Assembly: GCF_900460065.1 (NCBI RefSeq)
Contig: NZ_UAVD01000038.1
Location: 124,001 to 188,000 of the forward strand
From: Streptomyces griseus
Lineage (GTDB): Bacteria > Actinomycetota > Actinomycetes > Streptomycetales > Streptomycetaceae
Reading direction: 5' to 3'
Length of the DNA: 64,000 nt
Both the position numbers and the translations under genes were made by a program. Shown one piece after another: positions 40,978 through 48,760 of this stretch. Position 1 is the first letter of the stretch. The number at the start of each line of letters is the position of its first letter. The notes under the pieces were generated by a model. The model saw only the letters and a program-made list of their open reading frames with translations, had not been told where the DNA came from and did not search any database.

Positions 40978-42138
40978 ATGGAAGTCGTCGTCGTCGGAGC
41001 GGGCATCGTGGGCGCCGCGTGCGCGTTCCACGCCGCCGCGGCGGGGCTCGGCGTCACGGTCCTCGACCGTGGTCCCGTCGGCGCGGGCACCACCAGCCGG
41101 GGGGAGGGCAACATCCTCCTCTCCGACAAGGAGCCCGGCCCCGAACTGGAGCTGGCCCGGCTCAGCCGTGACCTCTGGGACCGGGCCGGGGAGGAACTCG
41201 GGCCGGAATCCCTGGAGCTGGAGGCCAAGGGCGGCCTGGTCGTCGCGAGCACCCCCGAAGCCCTCGGGGCCCTGCACGCGTTCGCCGCGCGCCAGACGGC
41301 CGCGGGCGTGCGCACCGAGGCCGTCGAGCACGTCGGCGACCTCGAACCCCACAGCGCTCCCGGCCTCCCCGGCGGCGTCCACTACCCCGAGGACGCCCAG
41401 GTGCAGCCCGTTCTCGCGGCGGCCGCACTGCTGCGCGCCGCGGTCCGGCACGGGGCACGGACGCACACCGGCGAGGCCGCGGGCGCGGTCACCGGGGCCG
41501 ACGGCAGGATCACCGGAGTGCGCACCGCCGACGGCGCGGTGCTGCCCGCCGACGCCGTGGTCAATGCCGCCGGCACCTGGGGCGGCGAGGTCGGCCGCCG
41601 GCTCGGAGCGCCCGTCGAGATCCTGCCCCGTCGGGGCTTCGTCCTCGTCACCGAGCCACTGCCCCCGATGATCCGGCACAAGGTCTACTCCGCCGACTAC
41701 GTGGCCAACGTCGCCTCCAGCGACGAGGGCCTGGAGACCTCGTGCGTCGTCGAGGGGACCCGCGCGGGCACGATCCTGATCGGCGCGAGCCGCGAACGCG
41801 TCGGCTTCGACACCTCAATGAACCCGGCCGTGGTGGCGACGCTCGCCGCCCAGGCGTGCCGCCTCTTCCCGTTCCTGCGCGGCGTCCACCTGATCCGCGC
41901 CTACCGGGGCTTCCGGCCGTACTGCCCCGACCACCTGCCCGTCATCGGCCCCGACCCCCGCGTCCCCGGTGTCATCCACGCGTGCGGCCACGAGGGCGCC
42001 GGCATCGGCCTCGCCCCCGGAACCGGCGCCCTGGTCACCGCCCATCTTCTCGGCCGCCCGTGGCGCGGAGCCGATCCGGCCGCCCACACCGGCCTCCTGC
42101 CCGACCGATTCCTCGCCCCCGGAGGTGTGCCCCAGTGA
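40978..42138 (+). CDS. FAD-dependent oxidoreductase, D-hydroxyproline dehydrogenase subunit
   Basis: A 386-aa DAO-family flavoprotein. N-terminal VVVGAGIVGAACAFHAAAAG gives the FAD GxGxxG motif at residues 6-11, TSRGEGNILLSDKEPG continues the site, and the C-terminal GFRPYCPDHLPVIGPDPR and HACGHEGAGIGLAPGTG complete it. It resembles the catalytic subunit of the LhpB-type D-hydroxyproline dehydrogenase, oxidising cis-4-hydroxy-D-proline to the pyrroline. AAGGAG precedes the ATG. The next two genes supply a 2Fe-2S protein and a second flavoprotein, matching the three-subunit enzyme. Confidence 0.85.
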   Translation: MEVVVVGAGIVGAACAFHAAAAGLGVTVLDRGPVGAGTTSRGEGNILLSDKEPGPELELARLSRDLWDRAGEELGPESLELEAKGGLVVASTPEALGALHAFAARQTAAGVRTEAVEHVGDLEPHSAPGLPGGVHYPEDAQVQPVLAAAALLRAAVRHGARTHTGEAAGAVTGADGRITGVRTADGAVLPADAVVNAAGTWGGEVGRRLGAPVEILPRRGFVLVTEPLPPMIRHKVYSADYVANVASSDEGLETSCVVEGTRAGTILIGASRERVGFDTSMNPAVVATLAAQACRLFPFLRGVHLIRAYRGFRPYCPDHLPVIGPDPRVPGVIHACGHEGAGIGLAPGTGALVTAHLLGRPWRGADPAAHTGLLPDRFLAPGGVPQ

Positions 42139-42389
42139 CCGTGTTCACCGTGGACGGCGAACCACTGCCGTTCGTCGCGGGACAGACCCTGGCCGCCGCG
42201 CTCGTCGCCTCCGGCCGGGTCGCCTGGCGGACCACCCGGGAGGGGCGGCGGCCCCGGGGGATCTTCTGCGGGATCGGCGTCTGTTACGACTGCCTGGTGA
42301 CCGTCGACGGAACGCGCGGGCAGCGCGCCTGCCTGGTGCAGGCCCGCGCGGGCATGGCCGTCACGACCGGGGAGGCCGACGATGAGTGA
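42135..42389 (+). CDS. (2Fe-2S)-binding subunit of hydroxyproline dehydrogenase
   Basis: An 84-aa ferredoxin-like subunit. The cluster-binding stretch GIFCGIGVCYDCLVTVDG near 40-57, plus Cys in QRACLVQ, fits the short 2Fe-2S subunits of D-hydroxyproline dehydrogenases. The GTG start overlaps the preceding stop by 4 nt (GTGA), and the end overlaps the next gene by 8 nt, so the three subunits are cotranslated. Confidence 0.88.
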   Translation: MTVFTVDGEPLPFVAGQTLAAALVASGRVAWRTTREGRRPRGIFCGIGVCYDCLVTVDGTRGQRACLVQARAGMAVTTGEADDE

Positions 42390-43878
42390 GCCCCGCGGCC
42401 CCGGGACGACTCCCGAGGTCCGTGACCCCGTGGCGCCGGGCGAACCCCGCGACCTCGTGGTGGTGGGCGCGGGACCGGCCGGCATGGCCGCCGCCGTCAC
42501 CGCCCTGGACGGCGGGCTGCGGGTCGTTCTCGTCGACTCGGGCGCCGCCCCGGGCGGACAGTTCTGGCGCCACCCGCCGCTCACGGCGCGCGAGGCCGTG
42601 CCGACCGACGGTCTGCACCACGGGCTCGGCGCCTACCGTGCGCTGTGCGCCGCCCTCTCCGCCCACGAACGCACCGGACGGCTCACGCTGCTGCTGAACC
42701 ACCACGTGTGGACCGCGGCCCGCGACGAGGACGGCTTCACCGTCCACGCCGTGGACCGCGGCCGTGCTCCCGAGGAACGGGCCGTCGTGCTGCGCGCACC
42801 GGCGCTGCTGGTGGCGACCGGCGCCTACGACCGCCAACTCCCCTTCCCCGGCTGGGACCTGCCCGGAGTGCTCACCGCCGGCGGGCTCCAGTCGCTCCTC
42901 AAGGGCGGGGGAGTCGTCGCCGGACGGCGGGTCGTCCTCGGCGGCACGGGCCCCTTCCTGCTGCCGGTCGCCGCCGCCCTCGCCGCGCACGGGGCGAAGG
43001 TCGTCGCCGTGTGCGAGGCGGCGGCCCCCTCGGCCTGGCTGCGCCACCCCGGCGCGCTGCTGCGCAACCCCGCCAAGTGGGCCGAGGGCGCCCGGTACGC
43101 GGCCACCCTCGCCCGGCACCGCGTCCCGGTCCGCACCCGCACCGCGATCGTCGGCGCGGAAGGAACGCGGGGGCGGGTCGCCGTCGTGCGGACCGCCGCC
43201 CTGGACGCCGCCGGGCGCCCGCTCCCGGACACCGAGCGCCGGATCGAGGCCGACACCGTGGGCGTCGGCTGGGGCTTCGTCCCCCAACTCGACCTGCTCC
43301 TCCCGCTCGGCTGCGACCTCGCCGACGCGGGCGACGGCACCATGGCCGCCGCCGTCGACGACGGACAGCGCACCACGGTGCCCGGGCTGTACACGGCCGG
43401 CGAGACCTGCGGCGTGGGCGGGGCCGCCCTCGCGGTGAGCGAGGGCCGCCTCGCCGCCGTCTCGGTGCTCACCGACCTCGCCGCCCCCGGGCGGCCCGGC
43501 ACCCGCCGCCCGGCCGCGGACCACCGGGCCGTGGCCCGGCACCGCGCCTTCGCACGGGCGATGGCACGGGCGCACCCCCTGCCCCCGGCCTGGCCCGCGT
43601 GGCTGACCGACGACACACCGGTCTGCCGGTGCGAAGAGGTCACCGCGGGGGCGGTCCGGTCCGCCCGCGCCGACGACGCGGCAGCCGACCACCGGCAGGT
43701 CAAACAGCTGACCAGAGCCGGTATGGGCTGGTGCCAGGGCCGTATGTGCGGGCCCGCCGTCCACTGCCTCGTCGCCGCCCGCGACCAGCCGTACACCCCC
43801 GCCGAGCGGCTCGTCGCGACCCCCGTCACTCTCGGTGCGCTCGCCGATTCCGCCGAGCCCGCCTCCGATCACACCTGA
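42382..43878 (+). CDS. NAD(P)/FAD-dependent oxidoreductase subunit with C-terminal Fe-S motif
   Basis: A 498-aa flavoprotein. FAD motif VVVGAGPAGMAAAVTALDGG near residue 26, a second dinucleotide motif RRVVLGGTGPFLLPVAAALA near 178, the ATG-type VATGAYDRQL, and late FAD contact TAGETCGVGGAAL. The C-terminus carries a BFD-like cluster (CRCEEVTAGAV, then GMGWCQGRMCGPAV), as in the LhpE/LhpF-type and octopine oxidase subunit A. It passes electrons from the FAD subunit through the 2Fe-2S protein. Gene overlap supports one complex. Confidence 0.87.
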   Translation: MSEPRGPGTTPEVRDPVAPGEPRDLVVVGAGPAGMAAAVTALDGGLRVVLVDSGAAPGGQFWRHPPLTAREAVPTDGLHHGLGAYRALCAALSAHERTGRLTLLLNHHVWTAARDEDGFTVHAVDRGRAPEERAVVLRAPALLVATGAYDRQLPFPGWDLPGVLTAGGLQSLLKGGGVVAGRRVVLGGTGPFLLPVAAALAAHGAKVVAVCEAAAPSAWLRHPGALLRNPAKWAEGARYAATLARHRVPVRTRTAIVGAEGTRGRVAVVRTAALDAAGRPLPDTERRIEADTVGVGWGFVPQLDLLLPLGCDLADAGDGTMAAAVDDGQRTTVPGLYTAGETCGVGGAALAVSEGRLAAVSVLTDLAAPGRPGTRRPAADHRAVARHRAFARAMARAHPLPPAWPAWLTDDTPVCRCEEVTAGAVRSARADDAAADHRQVKQLTRAGMGWCQGRMCGPAVHCLVAARDQPYTPAERLVATPVTLGALADSAEPASDHT

Positions 43879-43887
43879 GGAGTTCCC

Positions 43888-44802
43888 ATGGACCTGGACC
43901 GCACCTCCCTTCCCACCCGCATGCCCTGGCACGGCGTCATCGTCGCGACGAGCCTCCCGTTCGGCCCGGACCACGCCGTCGACCACGGCGCCTTCGGTGA
44001 CAACGTCGCCTGGCTCGCCGAGCAGGGCCTGCACGGCGTCGCCCCGAACGGCTCGCTGGGCGAGTACCAGACCCTGACGTACGAGGAGCGCGACCGCGTC
44101 GTGGAGACCGCCGTCGCGAACGCCCCCGAGGGCTTCACCGTGATGCCGGGCGTCGGGGCGTACGGCGCGATCGAGGCGAGGCGGCACGCGCGGTTCGCCA
44201 AGGACGCCGGCTGCCAGGCCGTCATGTGCCTGCCGCCCAACGCCTACCGGGCCGACGACCGCGCCGTCCTGGAGCACTACGCGATGGTGGCCTCCGCCGG
44301 ACTCCCCGTCACCGCCTACAACAACCCCATCGACACCAAGGTCGACCTGCGCCCGGAGCTGCTGGCCAAGCTGCACGCCGAAGGGTTCATCGTGGGCGTC
44401 AAGGAGTTCTCCGGCGACGTCCGCCGCTGCTACGCCATCAACGAGCTGGCCCCCGGACTCGACCTGATCGTCGGCACCGACGACACCCTCCTGGAAGTCG
44501 GCGTCGCCGGCGCCAAGGGCTGGGTCGCCGGCTACCCCCAGGTCTTTCCGCGCGCCTGCCTCGACCTCTACAACGCCTCGCTGGCCGGCGACCTCGCCAC
44601 CGCGCTCCCGCTCTACCGGCAGCTCCACTCCGTACTGCGCTGGGACAGCAGGACCGAGTTCGTCCAGGCGATCAAGCTCGGCCAGGACATGATCGGCCGG
44701 ACCGGCGGCGGCTGCCGCCCGCCCCGGCAGGCCCTCGACCCGGAGACCGAGGCCGTCGTCCGCGCCGCCACCCAGGCCCTCATCGACGCCGGGGTGAACT
44801 GA
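43888..44802 (+). CDS. DapA-family protein, pyrroline-4-hydroxy-2-carboxylate deaminase
   Basis: A 304-aa TIM-barrel lyase of the dihydrodipicolinate synthase family. Schiff-base Lys lies in GVKEFSGDVRRC near 171, with the Tyr of LPVTAYNNPIDTK near 143 and GSLGEYQTLTYEER as the family substrate loop. In hydroxyproline operons this family deaminates and dehydrates the pyrroline to 2-ketoglutarate semialdehyde. It has a GAGGAG site and starts 9 nt after the flavoprotein stop. Confidence 0.88.
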   Translation: MDLDRTSLPTRMPWHGVIVATSLPFGPDHAVDHGAFGDNVAWLAEQGLHGVAPNGSLGEYQTLTYEERDRVVETAVANAPEGFTVMPGVGAYGAIEARRHARFAKDAGCQAVMCLPPNAYRADDRAVLEHYAMVASAGLPVTAYNNPIDTKVDLRPELLAKLHAEGFIVGVKEFSGDVRRCYAINELAPGLDLIVGTDDTLLEVGVAGAKGWVAGYPQVFPRACLDLYNASLAGDLATALPLYRQLHSVLRWDSRTEFVQAIKLGQDMIGRTGGGCRPPRQALDPETEAVVRAATQALIDAGVN

Positions 44803-44803
44803 C

Positions 44804-45805
44804 GTGCGCTCCACGGTCTGTTACCACGCGGTCGACTCGCACACCGAGGGCATGCCGACCCGGGTCGTCACCGGCGGGGTGGGTGTCCTGCCGGGGGCGA
44901 CCATGGCCGAGCGACGGCAGCGGTTCATCGCGGAGCGCGACGGACTGCGCACCCTGCTCATGTGCGAGCCGCGCGGGCACGGGGCCATGTCCGGAGCGAT
45001 CCTCCAGCCCCCGACCCGGCCGGACGCCGACTTCGGCGTGCTGTTCATCGAGGTCTCCGGCTGCCTGCCCATGTGCGGCCACGGCACCATCGGCGTGGCG
45101 ACGGTCCTCGTGGAGACGGGCATGGTCGAGGCGGTCGAGCCGGAGACCCTGATCCGCCTCGACACCCCCGCGGGTCTCGTCACCGCACGGGTCGCCGTGC
45201 GCGAGGGCCGCGCCGAGTCCGTCACCCTGGAGAACGTCGCCTCCTACAGCCACGCGCTGGACCAGATCGTCGAGGTCGAGGGGTTCGGCCCGGTCCGCTA
45301 CGACATGGCGTACGGCGGCAACTTCTACGCCGTCGTGCGCACCGAGGACCTCGGCATCCCCTTCGACCGGTCGGAGAAGGGGCGGCTCCTGGAGGCGGGC
45401 CTCGCCGTCATGGGGGCGATCAACGAGCGGAACCCGGTGGCCCACCCGGAGAACCCCGCGATCGACGTCTGCCACCACGTCTACCTGGAGGCGCCCGGCT
45501 CGACCGCCGAGCACTCTCGGCACGCCATGGCCATCCACCCCGGCTGGTTCGACCGCTCGCCCTGCGGTACGGGAACCAGCGCGCGCATGGCCCAACTGCA
45601 CGCGCGGGGGCTGCTGAAGGCCGGGCAGGACTTCGTCAACGAGTCCTTCATCGGCTCCCGCTTCACCGGCCGCATCCTCGGCGAGACCACGGTCGGCGGC
45701 AGGCCCGCCGTCCTGCCCTCGGTCACCGGCCGCGCCTGGATCACCGGGACCGCGCAGTATCTCCTCGACCCCACGGACCCCTATCCGACGGGATTCACCG
45801 TATGA
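44804..45805 (+). CDS. 4-hydroxyproline 2-epimerase (proline racemase family)
   Basis: A 333-aa cofactor-independent epimerase that converts trans-4-hydroxy-L-proline to the cis-D form, the first step of the pathway. Both catalytic thiols are present: Cys in CLPMCGHGTIGVAT near 90 and Cys in RSPCGTGTSARMAQLHARG near 253. VDSHTEGMPTRVVTGG is the family N-terminus. GTG starts 1 nt after the previous stop. It overlaps a paralogue by 4 nt. Confidence 0.9.
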   Translation: MRSTVCYHAVDSHTEGMPTRVVTGGVGVLPGATMAERRQRFIAERDGLRTLLMCEPRGHGAMSGAILQPPTRPDADFGVLFIEVSGCLPMCGHGTIGVATVLVETGMVEAVEPETLIRLDTPAGLVTARVAVREGRAESVTLENVASYSHALDQIVEVEGFGPVRYDMAYGGNFYAVVRTEDLGIPFDRSEKGRLLEAGLAVMGAINERNPVAHPENPAIDVCHHVYLEAPGSTAEHSRHAMAIHPGWFDRSPCGTGTSARMAQLHARGLLKAGQDFVNESFIGSRFTGRILGETTVGGRPAVLPSVTGRAWITGTAQYLLDPTDPYPTGFTV

Positions 45806-46905
45806 CCTCCGACCCGTACGCCGGGACGGCACTCCCGTACACCGGGCCGGCCGGGACGGCACTCCCGTACACCGGGCCGATCGACACGGTCGACTGGCAC
45901 ACCGGGGGCGAACCGTTCCGGATCGTGACCGCGCCCCCGCCGGCCGTGACCGGGCACGGGCCCACCGTCGCCGAGCGCCGCACGGCCGCCATGGCCGACG
46001 AAGGGGTGCGGTGGACCCGAGCCCTGCTGTGCGGTGAACCGCGCGGGCACGCCGACATGTACGGAGCCTTCCTGGTGCCGCCGGACGACGCCGGGGCCCA
46101 TCTCGGCGCCCTCTTCTGGCACAAGGACGGCTTCTCCACGGCATGCGGGCACGGCACCATCGCCCTCGGCGCCTGGGCGGTCGCCACCGGCCTGGTCGCG
46201 GCGCCGGCCGACGGCACGACGGACGTCGTCATCGACGTCCCCTCCGGCCGCGTCACGGCGAGCGTGCGCACGGCAGGCGGCCGGGTCGCGGACGTGACGT
46301 TCGTCAACGTCGCCGGCCATGTCCACGCCCGCGGCGTCGAGGTGGCCACCTCGCAGGGCACGGTCTCCGTCGACATCGCCTACGGCGGCGCCATGTACGC
46401 CGTGCTCCCCGCGTACCGGCTCGGCCTGCGGGTCCGGCCCCGGGACGTCACCGCGCTCGTCGCGGCCGGCCGCGAGATCCGCGACGCCCTGAACGCGGCC
46501 CACGCCGCCGAACACCCCGAGGACGCCCGGCTGTCCGGCGTCTACGGGACGGTGTTCACCGAGGAGGCCGGCGCCCCGGTCGAACGGCTCGACGGCACCT
46601 GGCTGCTGCACCACCGCAACGTCACGGTGTTCGCGGACGGCCAGGTCGACCGCTCCCCGTGCGGCTCGGGCACAGCGGCCCGGGTGGCGCTCCTCGCCGA
46701 CGACGGGCAGCTGCGCCCCGGCGACGAGTTGCGGCACGAGTCGGTGGTGGGCTCCGTCTTCCGCGCCCGGATCGAGCGGTCCACCACCGTCCACGGCCGC
46801 CCCGCGGTCGTCCCGGCCGTGACGGGAACCGCGTACGCCACCGGGACGAGCCGTTTCACCGTCGATCCCGACGACGCCCTCCTGCCCGGGTTCGTGCTGC
46901 GATGA
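45802..46905 (+). CDS. Second proline racemase family protein
   Basis: A 367-aa paralogue of the preceding epimerase. Core: DTVDWHTGGEPFRIVTAPPP, first catalytic Cys in STACGHGTIALGAW, second Cys in RSPCGSGTAARVALLADD. Keeping both Cys points to a racemase or epimerase; trans-3-hydroxy-L-proline dehydratases have Thr at the second position. The N-terminus contains a duplicated decapeptide (AGTALPYTGP twice). ATG overlaps the previous stop by 4 nt and its own stop overlaps the next start (ATGA). Possible substrates: 3-hydroxyproline, proline or another isomer released from collagen. Confidence 0.82.
   Translation: MTSDPYAGTALPYTGPAGTALPYTGPIDTVDWHTGGEPFRIVTAPPPAVTGHGPTVAERRTAAMADEGVRWTRALLCGEPRGHADMYGAFLVPPDDAGAHLGALFWHKDGFSTACGHGTIALGAWAVATGLVAAPADGTTDVVIDVPSGRVTASVRTAGGRVADVTFVNVAGHVHARGVEVATSQGTVSVDIAYGGAMYAVLPAYRLGLRVRPRDVTALVAAGREIRDALNAAHAAEHPEDARLSGVYGTVFTEEAGAPVERLDGTWLLHHRNVTVFADGQVDRSPCGSGTAARVALLADDGQLRPGDELRHESVVGSVFRARIERSTTVHGRPAVVPAVTGTAYATGTSRFTVDPDDALLPGFVLR
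45821..45880. repeat. 30-bp tandem duplication inside racemase paralogue
   Basis: Two adjacent 30-nt units (45821-45850, 45851-45880) match at 29 of 30 positions and keep the frame, adding ten residues to the N-terminus. Near-identity implies a recent event. Confidence 0.9.
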
Positions 46906-47867
46906 CGGTGACGCTCGACGCCGCGGACGTGTTCGCGCTCGGTCCGGACGGCGCGGTCGCCGCGCTCCGGGAGGCGCTGGCCCGGGGGCTCGATCCGGAC
47001 GGCGACGCACCGCGGGCGGTCGTCCCGCTGGCCCACGGGCAGGGGCTGCTCATGCCCTCGGAGCACGGCGGCTGGTACGGAGTGAAGGCCGCCACCGTCG
47101 CGCCCGGCAACGCCGCTCGCGGGCTGCGGCGGATCAACGCCACGTATCTGCTGCACGACAGCGCGACCCTGACGCCGGTGGCCCTGCTGGATGGGGTGGC
47201 GCTGACGACCCTGCGCACCCCCGCCGTCTCGGTCGCGGCCTGCCTGGACCGGCTGCGCGCGCTCGCCGGCGGGGGCGGGGGGCTGCGTCTGGTGGTCTTC
47301 GGCGCGGGCCCCCAGGCGGAGGGGCACGTGGCCGCCGTACGGGCCCATGTCCCGGTCGCCGACGTCGTGGTCGTCACCCGGAGCGAAGGGCCCGTGCCCT
47401 GCTGGGCGGACCGGCGCACGACGGCGGTCCGCGGGGGAGCGGCGGCCGCGGTGCGGCGCGCGGACGTCGTCGTCACCGCGACGTCCGCGCGCGTACCGGT
47501 GGTCGACGGGCGGCTGGTGCGCGACGGCGCGGTGGTGCTGGCGGTCGGCTCGCACGAACCGGACGCGCGGGAGCTCGACAGCGTGCTCATGGGGCGTGCC
47601 ACCGTCCTGGTGGAGAGCCGTGCGACCGCCCTCCGCGAGGCGGGCGACGTCGTCATGGCCATCGGCGAGGGCGCGCTCGCCCCGGACGACCTCGTCACCC
47701 TGGCGGATCCGCGCGGTCCGGCGGCGGGCGCCCCGGCCGACCGCCCGCTGGTCGTGAAGACGTGCGGGATGGGCTGGCAGGACCTGGTGGTCGCGGTCGC
47801 GGCCCTCCGGCGGAAGGTGGGCTCGCCGGGGGAGAGGACGGAGGGAGGTCCGGCGGAACCGAGCTGA
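46902..47867 (+). CDS. Ornithine cyclodeaminase family protein
   Basis: A 321-aa NAD(P)-binding enzyme. GVKAATVAPGNAARGLRR near 61 holds the conserved Lys; the Rossmann motif is LVVFGAGPQAEGHVAAV near 130; VVTATSARVPVVDGRLVRDG and VLAVGSHEPDARELD complete the fold. In hydroxyproline clusters this family includes pyrroline-2-carboxylate reductase (LhpI), which turns the product of 3-hydroxyproline dehydration into proline. No obvious 3-hydroxyproline dehydratase is present unless the paralogue just upstream fills that role. Last gene of the operon; start overlaps the previous stop. Confidence 0.83.
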   Translation: MTVTLDAADVFALGPDGAVAALREALARGLDPDGDAPRAVVPLAHGQGLLMPSEHGGWYGVKAATVAPGNAARGLRRINATYLLHDSATLTPVALLDGVALTTLRTPAVSVAACLDRLRALAGGGGGLRLVVFGAGPQAEGHVAAVRAHVPVADVVVVTRSEGPVPCWADRRTTAVRGGAAAAVRRADVVVTATSARVPVVDGRLVRDGAVVLAVGSHEPDARELDSVLMGRATVLVESRATALREAGDVVMAIGEGALAPDDLVTLADPRGPAAGAPADRPLVVKTCGMGWQDLVVAVAALRRKVGSPGERTEGGPAEPS

Positions 47868-47871
47868 GCCG

Positions 47872-47915
47872 GGCGGGGCGTTCACCGGGGCGGGGCCCCG
47901 GTTCGGCGCCCCGCC
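47872..47915. terminator. Nested hairpins between convergent genes
   Basis: Outer arms GGCGGGGCG and CGCCCCGCC (47872-47880, 47907-47915) enclose an inner 7-bp stem CCGGGGC/GCCCCGG. It lies between the end of the hydroxyproline operon and the convergent gntR gene. Confidence 0.65.
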
Positions 47916-47955
47916 GACGGGGTGCCGGCGCGTTTCTCCCCGGCCCGACCCGGGC

Positions 47956-48666
47956 TCAGCGCGCTCCGAGCCTGCGGGACGGGGCGGCGCGTTCGGCTTC
48001 CCGCTTCCGGGCCGCCCACAGGGTCCGCACATGCGCGAGATGGCGGCGCATGTGCTCCTCGGCGCCCTCCGCGTCCCCCGCGATCATGATGTCCAGGAGG
48101 GCGGTGTGCTCCCGCGCCGAACCCACCAGCGACCCTTCCTGGGAGAGGTCGGTGAGCCCGTAGAGCCGGGAGCGCTTGCGCAGGTCGGCCACGGTCTCCA
48201 CCAGGCGGGCGTTCCCGGCGAGGGCGAGCAGGTCGAGATGGAAGCGGCGGTCCGACTCCAGGTAGCCGATCAGGTCGCCGTTCTGCGCGGCGGTCACGAT
48301 CTCCTCGGCCACCGGACGCACCGCCTCCAACTGCTCGCGGGAGGCGGTGCGGGTCACGCGGCCGATGGTGGGGATCTCGATGAGGGCGCGGATCTCGGTG
48401 TACTCGTCCAGGTCGCGCTCGGAGAGCTCGGTGACGCGGAACCCCTTGTTGCGCACCGCTTCGACCAGGCCCTCGCGGGCCAGATCCAGCATGGCCTCGC
48501 GCACGGGCGTGGCGGAGACGCCGTACTCGGCGGCGAGCGTGGGCGCCGAGTAGATCACGCCCGGCTGGAGTTCCCCCGAGATCAGGGCGGCACGCAGGGC
48601 GCCCGCCACCTGGTCGCGCAGATGCTCCTGCACCGAGATGAGTTTGCGGGACTTCAGCTCACTCAT
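47956..48666 (-). CDS. GntR/FadR-type regulator of the hydroxyproline-collagen locus
   Basis: A 236-aa transcription factor. Winged helix at about 12-75 (VAGALRAALISGELQPG, APTLAAEYGVSATPVREAM) and an FCD ligand domain (about 80-215) with the metal-type pattern EIRALIEIPTIGRV, DRRFHLDLLALAGNARL and REHTALLDIMIAGD. ATG at 48666 follows GAAGGGGA. Operator-like repeats at 48683-48711 overlap its own leader, so it is probably autoregulated. Position inside the locus and matching sites at the other promoters make it the likely regulator. The inducer may be hydroxyproline or a pathway intermediate. Confidence 0.9.
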   Translation of the reverse strand: MSELKSRKLISVQEHLRDQVAGALRAALISGELQPGVIYSAPTLAAEYGVSATPVREAMLDLAREGLVEAVRNKGFRVTELSERDLDEYTEIRALIEIPTIGRVTRTASREQLEAVRPVAEEIVTAAQNGDLIGYLESDRRFHLDLLALAGNARLVETVADLRKRSRLYGLTDLSQEGSLVGSAREHTALLDIMIAGDAEGAEEHMRRHLAHVRTLWAARKREAERAAPSRRLGAR

Positions 48667-48682
48667 GCGTTCCCCTTCAATG

Positions 48683-48711
48683 ATGTGGCACCGCACTATA
48701 CAATGTCACGT
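48683..48711. promoter_or_regulatory. Paired operator sites at gntR promoter
   Basis: ATGTGGCACCGCAC at 48683-48696 (11 of 14 matches to the reverse consensus ATGTGACATTGCAC) is followed by ATACAATGTCACGT at 48698-48711 (core CAATGTCAC). The pair sits 17 nt before the gntR start codon. Confidence 0.6.
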
Positions 48712-48760
48712 TGCGCGGTGCCTCATCGGTCGGGGACGGTGCTCGTCGAGGGCGGCGTCG

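Noticed and set aside
45802..46905. Typical trans-3-hydroxy-L-proline dehydratase
   Set aside because: Both catalytic positions are Cys, whereas those dehydratases have Thr at the second site.
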